Shown here: positions 1 to 9,724 of the stretch, piece after piece
How the letters are laid out: every line of letters begins with the position of its first letter
How positions within the stretch are numbered: the first letter of the stretch is position 1
NCBI GenBank assembly: GCA_964463485.1
Contig: CAYXDO010000016.1
Span: 1-64,000 of the forward strand
Origin: CAYXDO01 sp964463485
Lineage (GTDB): Bacteria; Myxococcota; Kuafuiibacteriia; Kuafuiibacteriales; Kuafuiibacteriaceae
Length of the DNA stretch: 64,000 nt
Reading direction: 5' to 3'
Translations under genes and position numbers: made by a program
Notes under the pieces: model-generated
What the model saw: the letters and a program-made list of their open reading frames with translations, nothing else
What the model was told of the DNA's origin: nothing
Database searches by the model: none

Positions 1-98
1 TCTGACGCAGACGCAGACGATCTGACGCAGACGCAGACGATCTGACGCAGACGCCTACGGTCAGACGCACACGGTCAGCCGCAGACGGTCAGCCGCGG
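1..98. repeat. Short tandem repeats at the left edge
   Basis: Positions 1-60 are three head-to-tail 20-bp units beginning TCTGACGCAGACGC; the third has a changed end. Positions 71-84 and 85-98 are a second pair of 14-bp units beginning ACGGTCAGCCGC. The array runs off the window, so its full size is unknown. It lies downstream of the gene ending at 147. It could be a variable-number repeat or the 3' part of another gene's repeat region. Confidence 0.8.
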
Positions 99-146
99 AC
101 GAATTGACAGAATCGAGCCCATCGTTGGCAAAGGCCGCACCTTGGT

Positions 147-1340
147 TTACTGCGGCTGCTCGACGGTCTTGGCTCGCTCCTCGGCGGCTTTGGCTCGCTC
201 CTCGGCGGCTTTCGCTCGCTCTTCGGCGGCTTTGGCGCTCTCCTCCGCCGCCTTCGCCTGCTGCGCGGCCTCCTCCGCTTTCTTCAGCGCGGCTTCGACC
301 TCCGGGTTGACCGGCGGCGGTGGTGGCGGCGGCTCGTTGCGCTTGATGAGTGTGTAGTTGAGCGTGAGCATCAGGTTGTTCTGAATCTGCGCTTGGTCCA
401 GCAACTGTGGGTCGCTGAGTACCTTGAGTTGGTAGTTGAGCGACATCCACTCGAAGACGCTGAACGATACCGCGCCCACCAATCCGAGTCTGAGCAGGTC
501 GACCGACGATCGCTCCTGTGGGTCGTTGTTGATCACGGGCAGGAGCGCGTCGAAGCCGAGACGATAACCCACTCGGCCTTCCGACAATTTTCCGTCGACA
601 CCCACGAACGCCTCGGCGCCGCCTTGAAAGACGTTCGCCAACTCGGTGAGCTCGATCTGCTCGGTCCCTCCGATGTCCGTCACGACGAGCGCGCCATCGG
701 CGAGGGTCTCGCGACCCCCGATGCCCAACCGAACCGCCGCGTTGATGGCCTCGTCCCGGATGGGCTGCCAGAACAGACCCGCGGACTCGGCCAGGGTCAA
801 GGGCTCGAAGCTCGACGTGAGCGGAACTCGGTCGACACCGTTGAGCTCACGGCTCTCGACTCCCTTCGTGATGAGAAAGTTCTTCTTCTCGGCCCGGATG
901 TCTTCCGTCTCGAGGATGTTCGTCTGCAAGCTCAGGCGACCGAAGGCGCCGGCTGAGTCTGCAAAAAAGAAATTGTAGAGTGACTCCAGGCCGACCACGT
1001 CGTTCGTCTTCACCATCTCGTCGAGCGCAGGCGTTTGAGCCCAAGCCTCCGTGATCGAGAGTGTGTTGCGGATTTCGTGACTTCCGGCGACGTAGTCGAG
1101 CCCGCCGGTCAGCGCGAAGCCGAAGAGAAACGAAAAACCGTCGGTCTGACCGACGACCGAATCGTTCCCGGTCAAGCTCACGTTGGCCGCGACGCCCAGC
1201 GTTCCATCGACACCGTCGCGCGCTCCCTTACCGACTTCACCTTGAGGAACGTAGACCGTCATCGGGTCTTCGGCCCGCGCGTTGGTGGCCATCGCGACGG
1301 CGATCCCGGCCGCAGCTGCACTCATCATGATTCGCTTCAT
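147..1340 (-). CDS. Outer-membrane beta-barrel-like protein with coiled-coil tail (DUF3078-like)
   Basis: 397-aa secreted protein. The start is the ATG at 1340 because a GGGAG ribosome site lies just upstream and a signal peptide follows (MKRIMMSAAAAGIAVAMATNARA, cut near residue 23). The body has alternating hydrophobic strands rich in Gly and aromatic residues, as in outer-membrane barrels; the order of strands around residues 40-120 recalls DUF3078, a tentative match. Near the C-terminus a run of seven prolines is followed by heptads of the type AAEERAK, repeated several times, which should form a charged coiled coil, perhaps reaching peptidoglycan. Function is unknown. An in-frame upstream ATG at 1439 gives an extension with no signal peptide and is rejected. 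Confidence 0.8.
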   Translation of the reverse strand: MKRIMMSAAAAGIAVAMATNARAEDPMTVYVPQGEVGKGARDGVDGTLGVAANVSLTGNDSVVGQTDGFSFLFGFALTGGLDYVAGSHEIRNTLSITEAWAQTPALDEMVKTNDVVGLESLYNFFFADSAGAFGRLSLQTNILETEDIRAEKKNFLITKGVESRELNGVDRVPLTSSFEPLTLAESAGLFWQPIRDEAINAAVRLGIGGRETLADGALVVTDIGGTEQIELTELANVFQGGAEAFVGVDGKLSEGRVGYRLGFDALLPVINNDPQERSSVDLLRLGLVGAVSFSVFEWMSLNYQLKVLSDPQLLDQAQIQNNLMLTLNYTLIKRNEPPPPPPPVNPEVEAALKKAEEAAQQAKAAEESAKAAEERAKAAEERAKAAEERAKTVEQPQ

Positions 1341-1513
1341 TTGATCTCCCTCGAGCCGATGGCTCGGGACCTCTATGGACGACTCCGAGGCGAAGGTCAC
1401 GCGGTTCTGAACCGGCCGGCCGTGACCAGGTCGTGGCAACTCACTTCTGGCAGCGCAGCCCGCAGCCTTCAGGCCGTAGGCCTTGACAGGTTTCGGTGGA
1501 TTTCCGGAAAAGC

Positions 1514-3598
1514 TCAGACGTCTTTTCCGGCCGCGGCCTCCCTCGCTTTTCCGCTGGACACATCTACTGAGGATTGGCGATCGAGCCGTCGAATCGCGCT
1601 CGCCACTTCGTCTCGATTTCCCGTCCCGCCGAAGCGCAGCCGCTCGTAGGCCTCCACGGCTTGCGTTGCGGCAGGCTGCTCGGACGCCGGAAGCCTCGCG
1701 ACGAGCCTTCCTAGCGTTTCACTCGGGGCGTCGGTCCCTCCGAGCACACGCCTCAGGCGCCGCCCGAGATGCTTCACGCTGCTTCGTTGGAGGTGTGTCC
1801 ACCAGAGTAGAGCACCGAACAGGGGAACGAGAAGAAACGCCGCCCCCGTCGATCGCAGGGCGGGCTCACCTTCGGTCCCCACACCGCTCGGGATCTCGGG
1901 TACGAAGGCCAACAGAGACGGCGCAAAACGATCACTCAGGGTCTCGTAAAGCTTCCTCTGGCGATTTGCATCGAAATCCACGACGTTGTCGAACCAGGAA
2001 GCACTCACCGCATCGTAGAGCTCGCGAAGCTGCGCAAGGAACCCCTGCCGCGAGTCATGCCTCAGGTCCGGCGGCGTCGCGTCGATCCACGTCCACTGGT
2101 CGTTCACCCATACTTCGACCCACGCATGGGCGTCCCGCGGTGAGTAGCTCTGGTGCCCTCCGAGTGAGTTCCACGAACCCTGATAAACGCCCGTCGCCAC
2201 CCGCGTGCGCAGCCCCGCTACCCGTAGCAACACCGCCAACGCGCTCGCATAGAGCTCGCAGTGGCCGCGCTTCGATTCGAAAAGAAATCGAACCAACGGG
2301 TCCTTCGATTCACCTTCGAGCGGCTCCAGGCTATACGAAAATCCTCGCCCCAGGTGAGTCATGACGGCCTGAATTTTTTCCTGGTCGGTCTTGGCGCCGG
2401 ACACCAACGACCTACCGAGCTCGATGATCCGCGGGTCGAGCGACGCAGGTACCTCGCTCTCATTGACCCTCGACTTGCTCGCGAACTGCTCGGTCCGTCG
2501 AGCCGCCGGCGATCGCTGGCCGAGCGCCAACTCATACATCATCCGAGCCCCGAGCGTGCGGTCCATGACCCATCCCCCAGCCTGACTCTCGTGAATGCCA
2601 AACGCCGAGCGCATGTCGAGCCCCGCATTGGGCTCCGGCAACACGAGCGCCGAGGGTCCGGCCAGACCTATCGCCGCCACCGGATGGTGCTCCTGGTCTC
2701 GAACCAAGCGATCGAGCGTGACCATCACGAGGCGGACATCGGTCCGTAAAGGATTCGGACGTGCGGCTTGCTCGAACCGAAAGTGCCCGCCGGGCGTCGC
2801 CGACCAACCTCGCCCGTCGAACTTGTCGAGAGAATAGAGCCTCAAGTAGAGCGCCTCAGGCCCGAGCGGCCGCTGATCGGCGGGCGCGACCCGAGCGATC
2901 ACCGTGTCGTCGTTTCGCTCGTCGGACACGCCATCCACATCGGGCTGCATGGTGCTCGCTGCGCCCGAGAGCGCCGCGTACGCACCAGGCGCGAACATCG
3001 AGGAGAACTTGTAGCGAGGCAGCGCGGCCACTGCCAGCGAACCCAGCAGTCCGAGTGTCAAACCGAGCACCGCGATACGCATCGAAAGACCGTCCGGCAT
3101 CGATCGGGTGCGAGTCGCCTCCAGCGTTGCGCGACCCACTCGCTCGGCCGATCCGAGCAGCATGGAAGTGAGGAGCGACCAAATCAACGCGGGCACGAAG
3201 AGCAACACGACCAGCGCGAACTCGACCCCGGGAGTGACCGTAGTGGCTCCGGCCATCAACACGGCTGAGACTCCGACGACCAAGAAGTCGTCACGATGCC
3301 CGGTTCTCAAAAGGAATCGATTGAAGAGCCCGAGCATCAAGATGAGGAACACGGAGTCGACGCGCGCCGTGTCGAAGACCAAGGCCGCGAACGCGACGCC
3401 CACCACCGTCGTGCCATGAACGACCCAAAGCTCGAACGTGGCGCGATCGATGCGATCGATGCGATGCGCCGAAAACAGAATGGCGAGCAGGACCGCGCCA
3501 CCGGCCACAGCGAGCGTCAGCGAGCCGCCAACCACGCCCAAGATGGCGAGAACGGAGGTGGCGGTGAGTGATCGAGTGTGGAGCGTTCCAGTCGTCAC
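1514..3598 (-). CDS. Transglutaminase-like membrane protein (TgpA/DUF3488 family)
   Basis: 694 aa. Several hydrophobic segments fill the first 200 residues, followed by a periplasmic transglutaminase-like domain. The catalytic triad is visible: Cys447 in GHCE, His491 in DAHAWVEV and Asp506 in WIDATPP. A further hydrophobic segment (AAFLLVPLFGALLWW) lies near residue 590. The family (TgpA type) commonly sits next to DUF58 proteins, as here. The GTG at 3598 is chosen because it overlaps the DUF58 stop codon as GTGA, which implies translational coupling; the longer frame to 4024 is antisense-like Arg-rich sequence. The cellular substrate is unknown. The role is probably protein cross-linking or proteolysis at the cell surface. 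Confidence 0.88.
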   Translation of the reverse strand: MTTGTLHTRSLTATSVLAILGVVGGSLTLAVAGGAVLLAILFSAHRIDRIDRATFELWVVHGTTVVGVAFAALVFDTARVDSVFLILMLGLFNRFLLRTGHRDDFLVVGVSAVLMAGATTVTPGVEFALVVLLFVPALIWSLLTSMLLGSAERVGRATLEATRTRSMPDGLSMRIAVLGLTLGLLGSLAVAALPRYKFSSMFAPGAYAALSGAASTMQPDVDGVSDERNDDTVIARVAPADQRPLGPEALYLRLYSLDKFDGRGWSATPGGHFRFEQAARPNPLRTDVRLVMVTLDRLVRDQEHHPVAAIGLAGPSALVLPEPNAGLDMRSAFGIHESQAGGWVMDRTLGARMMYELALGQRSPAARRTEQFASKSRVNESEVPASLDPRIIELGRSLVSGAKTDQEKIQAVMTHLGRGFSYSLEPLEGESKDPLVRFLFESKRGHCELYASALAVLLRVAGLRTRVATGVYQGSWNSLGGHQSYSPRDAHAWVEVWVNDQWTWIDATPPDLRHDSRQGFLAQLRELYDAVSASWFDNVVDFDANRQRKLYETLSDRFAPSLLAFVPEIPSGVGTEGEPALRSTGAAFLLVPLFGALLWWTHLQRSSVKHLGRRLRRVLGGTDAPSETLGRLVARLPASEQPAATQAVEAYERLRFGGTGNRDEVASAIRRLDRQSSVDVSSGKAREAAAGKDV

Positions 3599-4779
3599 GC
3601 CTTGGCCTCCGCGCGACCCAAGAGGGCGCCGTCGCGCGTCACCTCGAAGACACTCACACCTTCGAGGTCGCCGACCGAGGCTCCCGAGGGCACGAGCCAC
3701 ACCGGCGCGGCCTCCACTCGCCGCAGCTCCGGCTCGCTCGGGTCGACCGAAGCCAGCGCGTCGAGCACGTCGTTGAGCGTCGCGAATCCGGGCTTCTCCA
3801 CGCGGTCGTAAGTGACGAGGCCGATCGCATAGCCGAGCCGCTCCCAAGCCTCGAGCGTCGCGGCGGCGAGCTCGATCGCACGCTCGAGCGCCTCGGGATC
3901 CGCGCGCCGGTCGTTCGCGAGCCCGAGCCACGCGAGCGGTCGGGTCGTGGTCTCCGTCTCGATCACGACGTCTCGGCCCACCGACATCGAGCGCAGCGCG
4001 TGGATTCGGTGGATCGGGTCCCACTCCATGCGCTCGCGCAGGCCATACACGTCATGCCCGATCCCTCGACTACCCGTCGCGCGACCTTCTGCCGCAATGC
4101 CGCGCGGATCAGCGAGCGCGGGCGGAACGTCGACCCGGCGCGGCCAAACCAACACCACCGAGCTCACGTCGACGTCTCTTATCTTGTTGAAGAGCCCGAA
4201 CGGAAAGTCCGTCATCAACTCGAAGCCGGTGACCGTCTGGGTACCTCGCGCGAGAAAGGTCTTTTTGGCTACGCACGACGCTTCCGGGCCGTCGAGCAAG
4301 GGCAGCGTCACGTCGATGCGATCGGCGTCGCCTTTCACTTTTTGAGCACGAAGCCGAAGGCCGAACGAGGTCGCGCGGGCCCGACCCTCCCGCTCGAACG
4401 TGACCAACAATCGCGCGGGCTCGCCCACGCGAAGCTCGCCGGTGGGCTCGATGCGAGCCTTCACGCCAAGGATGTTGCGCTCCGAGAAGATCCCCGAGAG
4501 CACGATCAACCCGAGCGAGACTCCGAGGAGCACGAACAAGAGGTTGTTGGTCGCGCTGATCGCGGCGATCCCGAGGAAGAACGGAGTCACCAGCGTAAAC
4601 GCGCCGGCGCGCGTAGGGCGTAGCCTGCGAGGCGGCCGTAACCAGCGCGCGACGCGGCGGCGAAGCTCCTCGAGCTGGCGAGAGCGGACGCTCCAGTCAT
4701 AACGCGCGGAGAGATCCACTCGCCGATTCTGGGGGCGACCCACCGCTGTGTCGAGCGGCCGCCACTTGTCGCATGCCAA
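3595..4779 (-). CDS. DUF58 family protein
   Basis: 394 aa with two hydrophobic segments near residues 45-85 (FTLVTPFFLGIAAISATNNL and following), then a soluble domain containing the DUF58 core (GRDVVIETETTTRPLAWL region). Such proteins usually accompany MoxR ATPases and transglutaminase proteins; no MoxR gene is in the window. The stop overlaps the next gene's start. With the ATG at 4779 the gene overlaps the divergent helicase start by 7 bp; a GTG at 4719 would remove the first 20 residues and the overlap, and is a reasonable alternative. The exact molecular role of DUF58 is not established. Confidence 0.85.
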   Translation of the reverse strand: MACDKWRPLDTAVGRPQNRRVDLSARYDWSVRSRQLEELRRRVARWLRPPRRLRPTRAGAFTLVTPFFLGIAAISATNNLLFVLLGVSLGLIVLSGIFSERNILGVKARIEPTGELRVGEPARLLVTFEREGRARATSFGLRLRAQKVKGDADRIDVTLPLLDGPEASCVAKKTFLARGTQTVTGFELMTDFPFGLFNKIRDVDVSSVVLVWPRRVDVPPALADPRGIAAEGRATGSRGIGHDVYGLRERMEWDPIHRIHALRSMSVGRDVVIETETTTRPLAWLGLANDRRADPEALERAIELAAATLEAWERLGYAIGLVTYDRVEKPGFATLNDVLDALASVDPSEPELRRVEAAPVWLVPSGASVGDLEGVSVFEVTRDGALLGRAEAKA

Positions 4780-6494
4780 GGCCTGAACCGACTGCTACCC
4801 GGGGCAGCTTGTCCGGCCCCGTCTTTCCAAACCTCCCGCCCCCCATCTCCGAAGCCCTCTCCCAGCGAGGCTTCACCGCGCTCACCCCCGTTCAACTCCG
4901 CGTGTCGGACCCCGCCTTGGTCGGCCATGACTTGCGCATCGCCTCGAAGACCGGCTCCGGGAAGACCGTCGCCATTGGCTTGGTTTTGGCTCGAGAGCTG
5001 GCCGAGGCGTCGCCCGAGAAACCCGAGAACGGAAACGCGGCGTGCCCGTTCGCGCTCGTGATCGCCCCGACCCGAGAGCTCGCCGCGCAGCTCCATCGAG
5101 AGCTCGAGTGGCTCTTTCTGCCGCAACACGTCGACGTCGCCGTCGTCGCTGGCGGAGCGAGCTACCGCGACGAGCTCCGCGCGCTTCGCCACTCACCCCA
5201 AATCATCGTGGGGACTCCAGGCCGCCTGCGAGATCACCTTGGGCGCGGCTCGATCGACTCGAGCAAGGTCGGAGCGGTCGTGCTCGACGAGGCCGATCAA
5301 ATGTTGGACCTCGGTTTTCGCGAGGAGCTCGAGGAAATTCTGGGTGCGACGCCCGAGTCCCGTCGAACTCACATGGCCTCGGCCACCTTTCCCAAAGCCG
5401 TCCTCACCCTCGCGCACAAATTCCAGAAGAATGCCAAGCTCGTCGAAGGTACTCAGCTCGGCGAAGCCAACTCGGACATCACTCACATCGTCCACTTCGT
5501 CCGCGCCGAGCACAAGGTCGACGCGATCATCAACCTCCTGCTGATGGCGCCAGACGATCGGAGTCTGCTGTTCGTTCGAACGCGCGTCGGCGCCTCCGAG
5601 CTCGCGAGCCAGCTCGAATCACTCGGATTCCGCACTGCCGCACTCAGCGGTGACTTGGAGCAACGCGAGCGAAACCGCACCCTCGAGTCGTTCCGAAGCG
5701 GCGCGATCCGGATTCTCGTGGCCACCGACGTCGCGGCCCGCGGGCTCGACATTCCTGAAGTCGGCCAAGTCATCCACGTCGACCTGCCCGACGACGGAGA
5801 CGCGTTGATCCACCGGAGCGGTCGCACCGGTCGAGCGGGACTCAAGGGCACCAGCATTCTGCTGGCCGCGCCGTCTGCGCGCGAGAGACTCAGGACCATC
5901 GTTCGGCAGGCCCGCGTGGATCCGGAGCTGCGAGACCTCCCGGCTCCCGAGGACGTTTGGAGCGCCGCCGACGAGCGGCTCTTGAGCGATGAGGCTTGGG
6001 CCCAGGAAGCGGAACCCCGGTTCTCGGAGCTCGCCGGGAGGCTGCTCGCACAGCACGACCATCAGGCGGTGGTGGCCCAACTCCTTGCTAGACTAGGTCA
6101 CGCCGGACCGTGCGCGCCGAGAGAGGTCCGAAGCGTCGAGGTCCGAAACGAGCGAAAGCGCGAGGGCGACTACGTCCGGTTCGCCGTCAACTGGGGCGGG
6201 CGCGACGGCGCCGACGCGCGCCGCGTGCTCGCGATGTTGTGCCGGCGCGGAGGGATCGAGGGCCACCAAGTCGGAGCCATTCGCATCGGCGAGAATGACT
6301 CGACCTTCGAAATCCACGACCAAGCCGTGCAGAGATTCAAATCGGCGATCGCTCGGCCGGACCCCAAGGAGCGATGGCTGCGCTTCGCGGCGCTCCGGAG
6401 CCACGCGACGCCGCACCGAAAGCACCGGGAACCCAAGGCCGCGCGCCGAGACGGCTGGGACCCACCCAAGCGAATGCCTCGCTCGGAATGGTAG
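4773..6494 (+). CDS. DEAD-box RNA helicase with DbpA-type RNA-binding domain
   Basis: 573 aa. Helicase motifs appear in order: Walker A ASKTGSGKT (57-65), PTRELAAQL, TPGRL, DEAD (about 172-175), SAT, TRVG, ATDVAARGLDIP and HRSGRTGRAG. The C-terminal region around residues 465-530 (VRFAVNWGGRDGADARR, then GAIRIGENDSTFEI) matches the DbpA/CsdA-type RNA-binding fold, which in relatives directs helicases to rRNA or mRNA. A role in ribosome assembly or RNA turnover is therefore likely. It is divergent from the DUF58 gene and convergent with the M16 gene, with 9 bp between stops. No clear ribosome site precedes the ATG, so a slightly later start is possible. Confidence 0.92.
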   Translation: MPRPEPTATRGSLSGPVFPNLPPPISEALSQRGFTALTPVQLRVSDPALVGHDLRIASKTGSGKTVAIGLVLARELAEASPEKPENGNAACPFALVIAPTRELAAQLHRELEWLFLPQHVDVAVVAGGASYRDELRALRHSPQIIVGTPGRLRDHLGRGSIDSSKVGAVVLDEADQMLDLGFREELEEILGATPESRRTHMASATFPKAVLTLAHKFQKNAKLVEGTQLGEANSDITHIVHFVRAEHKVDAIINLLLMAPDDRSLLFVRTRVGASELASQLESLGFRTAALSGDLEQRERNRTLESFRSGAIRILVATDVAARGLDIPEVGQVIHVDLPDDGDALIHRSGRTGRAGLKGTSILLAAPSARERLRTIVRQARVDPELRDLPAPEDVWSAADERLLSDEAWAQEAEPRFSELAGRLLAQHDHQAVVAQLLARLGHAGPCAPREVRSVEVRNERKREGDYVRFAVNWGGRDGADARRVLAMLCRRGGIEGHQVGAIRIGENDSTFEIHDQAVQRFKSAIARPDPKERWLRFAALRSHATPHRKHREPKAARRDGWDPPKRMPRSEW

Positions 6495-6503
6495 TTTGAC
6501 GGT

Positions 6504-7979
6504 TTATTTGCGGACTTCGATGGGGCCGAGGTTCAGCGGAGCGACCGCCGCCGATACTTTGTCCGCTTCTCCGACGAGCAGCACTTGCATGCGCTCGGGG
6601 GTGAGATACTTTTCGACCATCGATTTCACCGCTCCTGCGTCGACGACGCCGATTCTCGCCGGCAGCGTCGTGTACCAATCGAGCGGCAGTCCGTAGGTGA
6701 AGATTTGTCCGGCTGCCCCAGCGATCGTCGAGGTGGTTTCGAAGTCACCCGGAAGCGATCGGATCAGCATCTCCTTCGTGCGGTCGATCTCGGCCTGATC
6801 GGGCGCCCTCGTCTTCATCCCGTCGAGCTCGGCGAAGAACTCTTTGACACTCTCTCCGGTGACCGCCGCCTTCACCATCGCATAGGCGTTGTACGCACCG
6901 ACGCCGCGGCGAGCCGAAAAGCCGGATCTCGCGCCGTAAGTGTAGCCCTTGGCTTCGCGCAAGTTGAGATTCAAGCGGGAGCTGAATACGCCGCCGTACA
7001 TCGCGTCGGTGACCTCGAGCGCGGCCTGATCCGGGTGGCCCGCGCCGAAGATCGGGCGTCCTAGGAGCACGAGCGTCTGGGGTGAGCTCGCCTTCTCGAC
7101 GACGATGACTTTGGAGCGCGGCTTTGCCTCCACCGCGTCGAACGCCTTGTCCTTTTGCTTCGCGCCTCGCCACTTGCCGAGGAACTTCTTGGCGAGCCGC
7201 TTGGCCTCGGCCATGTCGATGTCACCCGAGACGATCAGCGCCGATTGATTGGGGTTCAACATCGCGCGGATCTGGGCTTTGACGTCGGCCGCGGTGAGTG
7301 TGGCGACGGACTCCTCGGTTCCGCTGGCGGGATGTCCGTAGGGGTGGGCCTCGCCGTACAACAATGCGGGCACGTGTACGAACGCGAGACCCATCGGGGA
7401 GCCCTTGGAAGCTATGAGGCTCGCGAGGTGCTCACTCTTTTTGCGATCGAAGTCCTTCGTGTCGAGCTTCGGAGCCGTGAGTACGTCCGCGAGCAGCGCC
7501 ATCATCGCTTCCCGGTGCTCGACGAGCCCGCGAATGGTGATGTTCCCTCGATCCTGATCTGCGCTCGTTCCGAAAGTCGCACCCAGATCGGCGACCGCGT
7601 CGGAGAACTCGAGGGATCCGCGCTTGCCTGCGCCTTCTCCGAGCATCGTCCACGCGAGCGCGGTGAGGCCGCCTTTTTTCGGCGGGTCCATGGCAGATCC
7701 GGCCTTGGTCACGATCGAGAACGTCACGAGCGGCAGCGTGTGACGCTCCGCCAGCAAGATCGTGAGACCGGTGTCCGTCGCGTCCTTCGCGAGCGCGGGC
7801 AGGACCAGCGCGGGCATCTGGCCGGGCGCCGGAGGGTTGGCGCGCCAAGCCTCGATAGGCGAGGGCGTGATGTTGACGGGCGTCGGCGCAGGGGGCGGAG
7901 GGGGCGGAGGAGGGGTCGCACACGCCGCGATCTGCACGGAGAGCAGAGCCAAGGAGGAGTAGGCGATGGGACGTTTCAT
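6504..7979 (-). CDS. M16 peptidase partner subunit, lipoprotein
   Basis: 491 aa. Starts MKRPIAYSSLALLSVQIAACAT with lipobox IAAC, so probably an anchored lipoprotein, followed by a Pro-rich linker (eight prolines). The two halves look like M16 domains, but the zinc motif HxxEH is missing where expected (GGLTALAWTMLGEG). The C-terminal half keeps the Arg/Tyr-type region (ATGYTYGARSGF-like, here EAKGYTYGARSGFSA), which in two-chain M16 peptidases supplies substrate-binding residues. It is therefore the non-catalytic partner of the upstream gene. The start at 7979 overlaps the partner's stop as ATGA, which should keep the subunits in equal amounts. Confidence 0.9.
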   Translation of the reverse strand: MKRPIAYSSLALLSVQIAACATPPPPPPPPAPTPVNITPSPIEAWRANPPAPGQMPALVLPALAKDATDTGLTILLAERHTLPLVTFSIVTKAGSAMDPPKKGGLTALAWTMLGEGAGKRGSLEFSDAVADLGATFGTSADQDRGNITIRGLVEHREAMMALLADVLTAPKLDTKDFDRKKSEHLASLIASKGSPMGLAFVHVPALLYGEAHPYGHPASGTEESVATLTAADVKAQIRAMLNPNQSALIVSGDIDMAEAKRLAKKFLGKWRGAKQKDKAFDAVEAKPRSKVIVVEKASSPQTLVLLGRPIFGAGHPDQAALEVTDAMYGGVFSSRLNLNLREAKGYTYGARSGFSARRGVGAYNAYAMVKAAVTGESVKEFFAELDGMKTRAPDQAEIDRTKEMLIRSLPGDFETTSTIAGAAGQIFTYGLPLDWYTTLPARIGVVDAGAVKSMVEKYLTPERMQVLLVGEADKVSAAVAPLNLGPIEVRK

Positions 7980-9334
7980 GGCTTGGCTCCCTTGACCTTC
8001 GGCGTGGCGTACACGACGAGCCGGCCCGGTCCGAGGTAGGTCGCGATCGCGCTCGTCAGGTCGGCGACGGTGACCTTCTTGAAGCGTTCGAGATCCCACG
8101 TGAGCTTGCCGGCGTCGCCGAGGTAGTGATTGTAGGTCTGAAGCTGCTCGAGCTTGCCGTTGTAAGATCCGAGCCGCTCGAGGCCCGAGATCATCTGCGT
8201 GAGCTTCGTATTCAGCGCTCGCTTCAGCTCGGCGTCGGTCGGCGGCTGATCTTTCAACGCGGCAAGAACACCGTCGATCGCCTTGTGGGCCTCTTCAGGG
8301 GTGCGTCCAGGCTTCAACGTGAGGTCGATCTGGAAGACGGAGCCCCCGATGCGCTCGTCGACATAGGCGGACACGCTCTGAGCCATGGGGTCCTGGTAGG
8401 TGACCTTGGCGTCGAGCCGCGAAGACTTGGTACCCGAGATCACGTGGGCCAGAAGCTCCAGCTCGGCGGTGCCCGGAGCGAACGCGGGTGGTCCGATCCA
8501 AGCCATGGAGACCCTCGCGAGCGTTCCGACGGGCTCCTCCATCACGAGCGCCTTCTCGGTCGTCAGCTTGGGAACGTCGAGCGCAGGCCGTGCCGGCTTT
8601 GGTCGCCCCTTCAGCGGTCCGAAATATTTCGCCACGATCTCCTTGATCGTGTTGGGGTCGTAGGCACCGCCGATGGCGAGGGTCGCGTTGGCAGGCGAGT
8701 AATACGAGAGGAAGAAGTCCTGCACGTCGGGCAACGTGGCCGCGGCGATCTCTTCCGCGGAGCCGATCACGTTGCCCGCGTAGGGGTGCGGCTTCGGAAA
8801 GAGAGCCTGGGTCATAGCCTCCTCGACGAGCCCGTAGGGCGCGTTCTCGACCGACTGCCGGCGTTCGTTGGTCACGACCTCGATCTGGTTGCCGAGGCTC
8901 TTCGTGGTGATGGCAGGTAGCAGGTAGCCCATGCGCTCGCTCTCGAGCCACAGCGCGAGCTCGAGCTGATGGCTCGGGACGGTCTCGAAGTAGTTCGTGC
9001 GATCCCAGCTCGTGGTGCCGTTCAGGTTGGTACCGCCGGCCTGTTCGAGCATCGCGAAGAACTGGTCTTCGGGCACGTTGAGCGTGCTCTGGAACATCAT
9101 GTGCTCGAAGAGGTGGGCGAAGCCGCCGCGTCCTGGCTTTTCGGAGATCGCGCCGACGTCGTACCAGACACTCACGGCGACGAGCGGGAGGCTCGGGTCG
9201 TGGTGCAGGAGCACGGTGAGGCCGTTGTCGAGCCTGTAGCTCTGGAACGGGATGGTGGGCGCCGACTCCGCGATCGCGGTCGACGCCAAGAAGCAGGCGC
9301 CTACCGCGGCGCACAAAGCTCGGGTTCGACTCAT
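7976..9334 (-). CDS. M16 zinc metallopeptidase, catalytic subunit
   Basis: 452 aa with a signal peptide ending near ASTAIAES (residue 23). The inverted zinc motif HxxEH is HLFEH at residues 74-78, and the downstream acidic ligand region is NAPYGLVEEAM. It matches the active subunit of bacterial heterodimeric M16 (pitrilysin/insulinase) peptidases, acting in the periplasm. It is the first gene of a coupled pair. Its first 24 coding bases and upstream region are duplicated at 13971 as part of the junction repeat described in the findings; this copy is the intact one. Confidence 0.93.
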   Translation of the reverse strand: MSRTRALCAAVGACFLASTAIAESAPTIPFQSYRLDNGLTVLLHHDPSLPLVAVSVWYDVGAISEKPGRGGFAHLFEHMMFQSTLNVPEDQFFAMLEQAGGTNLNGTTSWDRTNYFETVPSHQLELALWLESERMGYLLPAITTKSLGNQIEVVTNERRQSVENAPYGLVEEAMTQALFPKPHPYAGNVIGSAEEIAAATLPDVQDFFLSYYSPANATLAIGGAYDPNTIKEIVAKYFGPLKGRPKPARPALDVPKLTTEKALVMEEPVGTLARVSMAWIGPPAFAPGTAELELLAHVISGTKSSRLDAKVTYQDPMAQSVSAYVDERIGGSVFQIDLTLKPGRTPEEAHKAIDGVLAALKDQPPTDAELKRALNTKLTQMISGLERLGSYNGKLEQLQTYNHYLGDAGKLTWDLERFKKVTVADLTSAIATYLGPGRLVVYATPKVKGAKP

Positions 9335-9501
9335 GGGGCGCGCAAGGTACCAGACGACCGGAACGGCGACGAGACTCTCGACGACACAATCGATCGGAGG
9401 CTTGACCTAGTGCCAAGGGCCAATCACAAGGGAGCGATGGCGCGCTGCGCCTTGATTGCCCTTACGTTGGTTTGCGGCTGCCGCGTGGACTCGGACGCGC
9501 C
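9311..9501. repeat. Junction repeat, copy 1
   Basis: This stretch holds the M16 start codon region, the divergent intergenic region and the first 65 bases of a lipoprotein gene. Read base by base, it is identical over 191 bp to 13971-14161. The two are direct repeats 4,660 bp apart. A related, diverged copy begins at 15707. Identity stops at 9310/13970 on the left; on the right weaker similarity continues to about 9606. Confidence 0.95.
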
Positions 9502-9724
9502 GGGACCGATCGCAGAAGCCGCTGACCCCGAGCCCTCGTGTTCGACCGCCTCGGTCTTCCGCGGCTTCTCTCCCTCGTTCGGTCGGCCCGGCTCGCTCCG
9601 GCGCGGCATAGGTAACTCTGACCCACGCGCGGCCCCGATCGAGAGCACGCGCGGTTCGAGCTCGGAACGAACCTCTTGGCGCGGGCATTCGCCGGTCATG
9701 GTGGCGCGTGATCGACCTTTTTGA
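9437..9724 (+). pseudogene. Truncated copy 1 of the lipoprotein gene
   Basis: ATG at 9437 after AAGGGAGCG (good ribosome site) begins MARCALIALTLVCGC, the same signal and lipobox as the intact gene at 15758. Similarity ends after TASVF: a frame change follows, then unrelated sequence to the stop at 9722. It keeps the apparent promoter and ribosome site, so it may be expressed as a short peptide, but it lacks more than 80% of the parent protein. The remaining DNA to 9707 shows nothing recognisable. Confidence 0.85.

Noticed and set aside
147..1439. Longer start of the first gene
   Set aside because: ATG 1340 has a good ribosome site and signal peptide; the extension has neither.
1484..1490. 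TTGACA as a promoter
   Set aside because: It points into the 3' end of an antisense gene with no plus-strand gene to serve.
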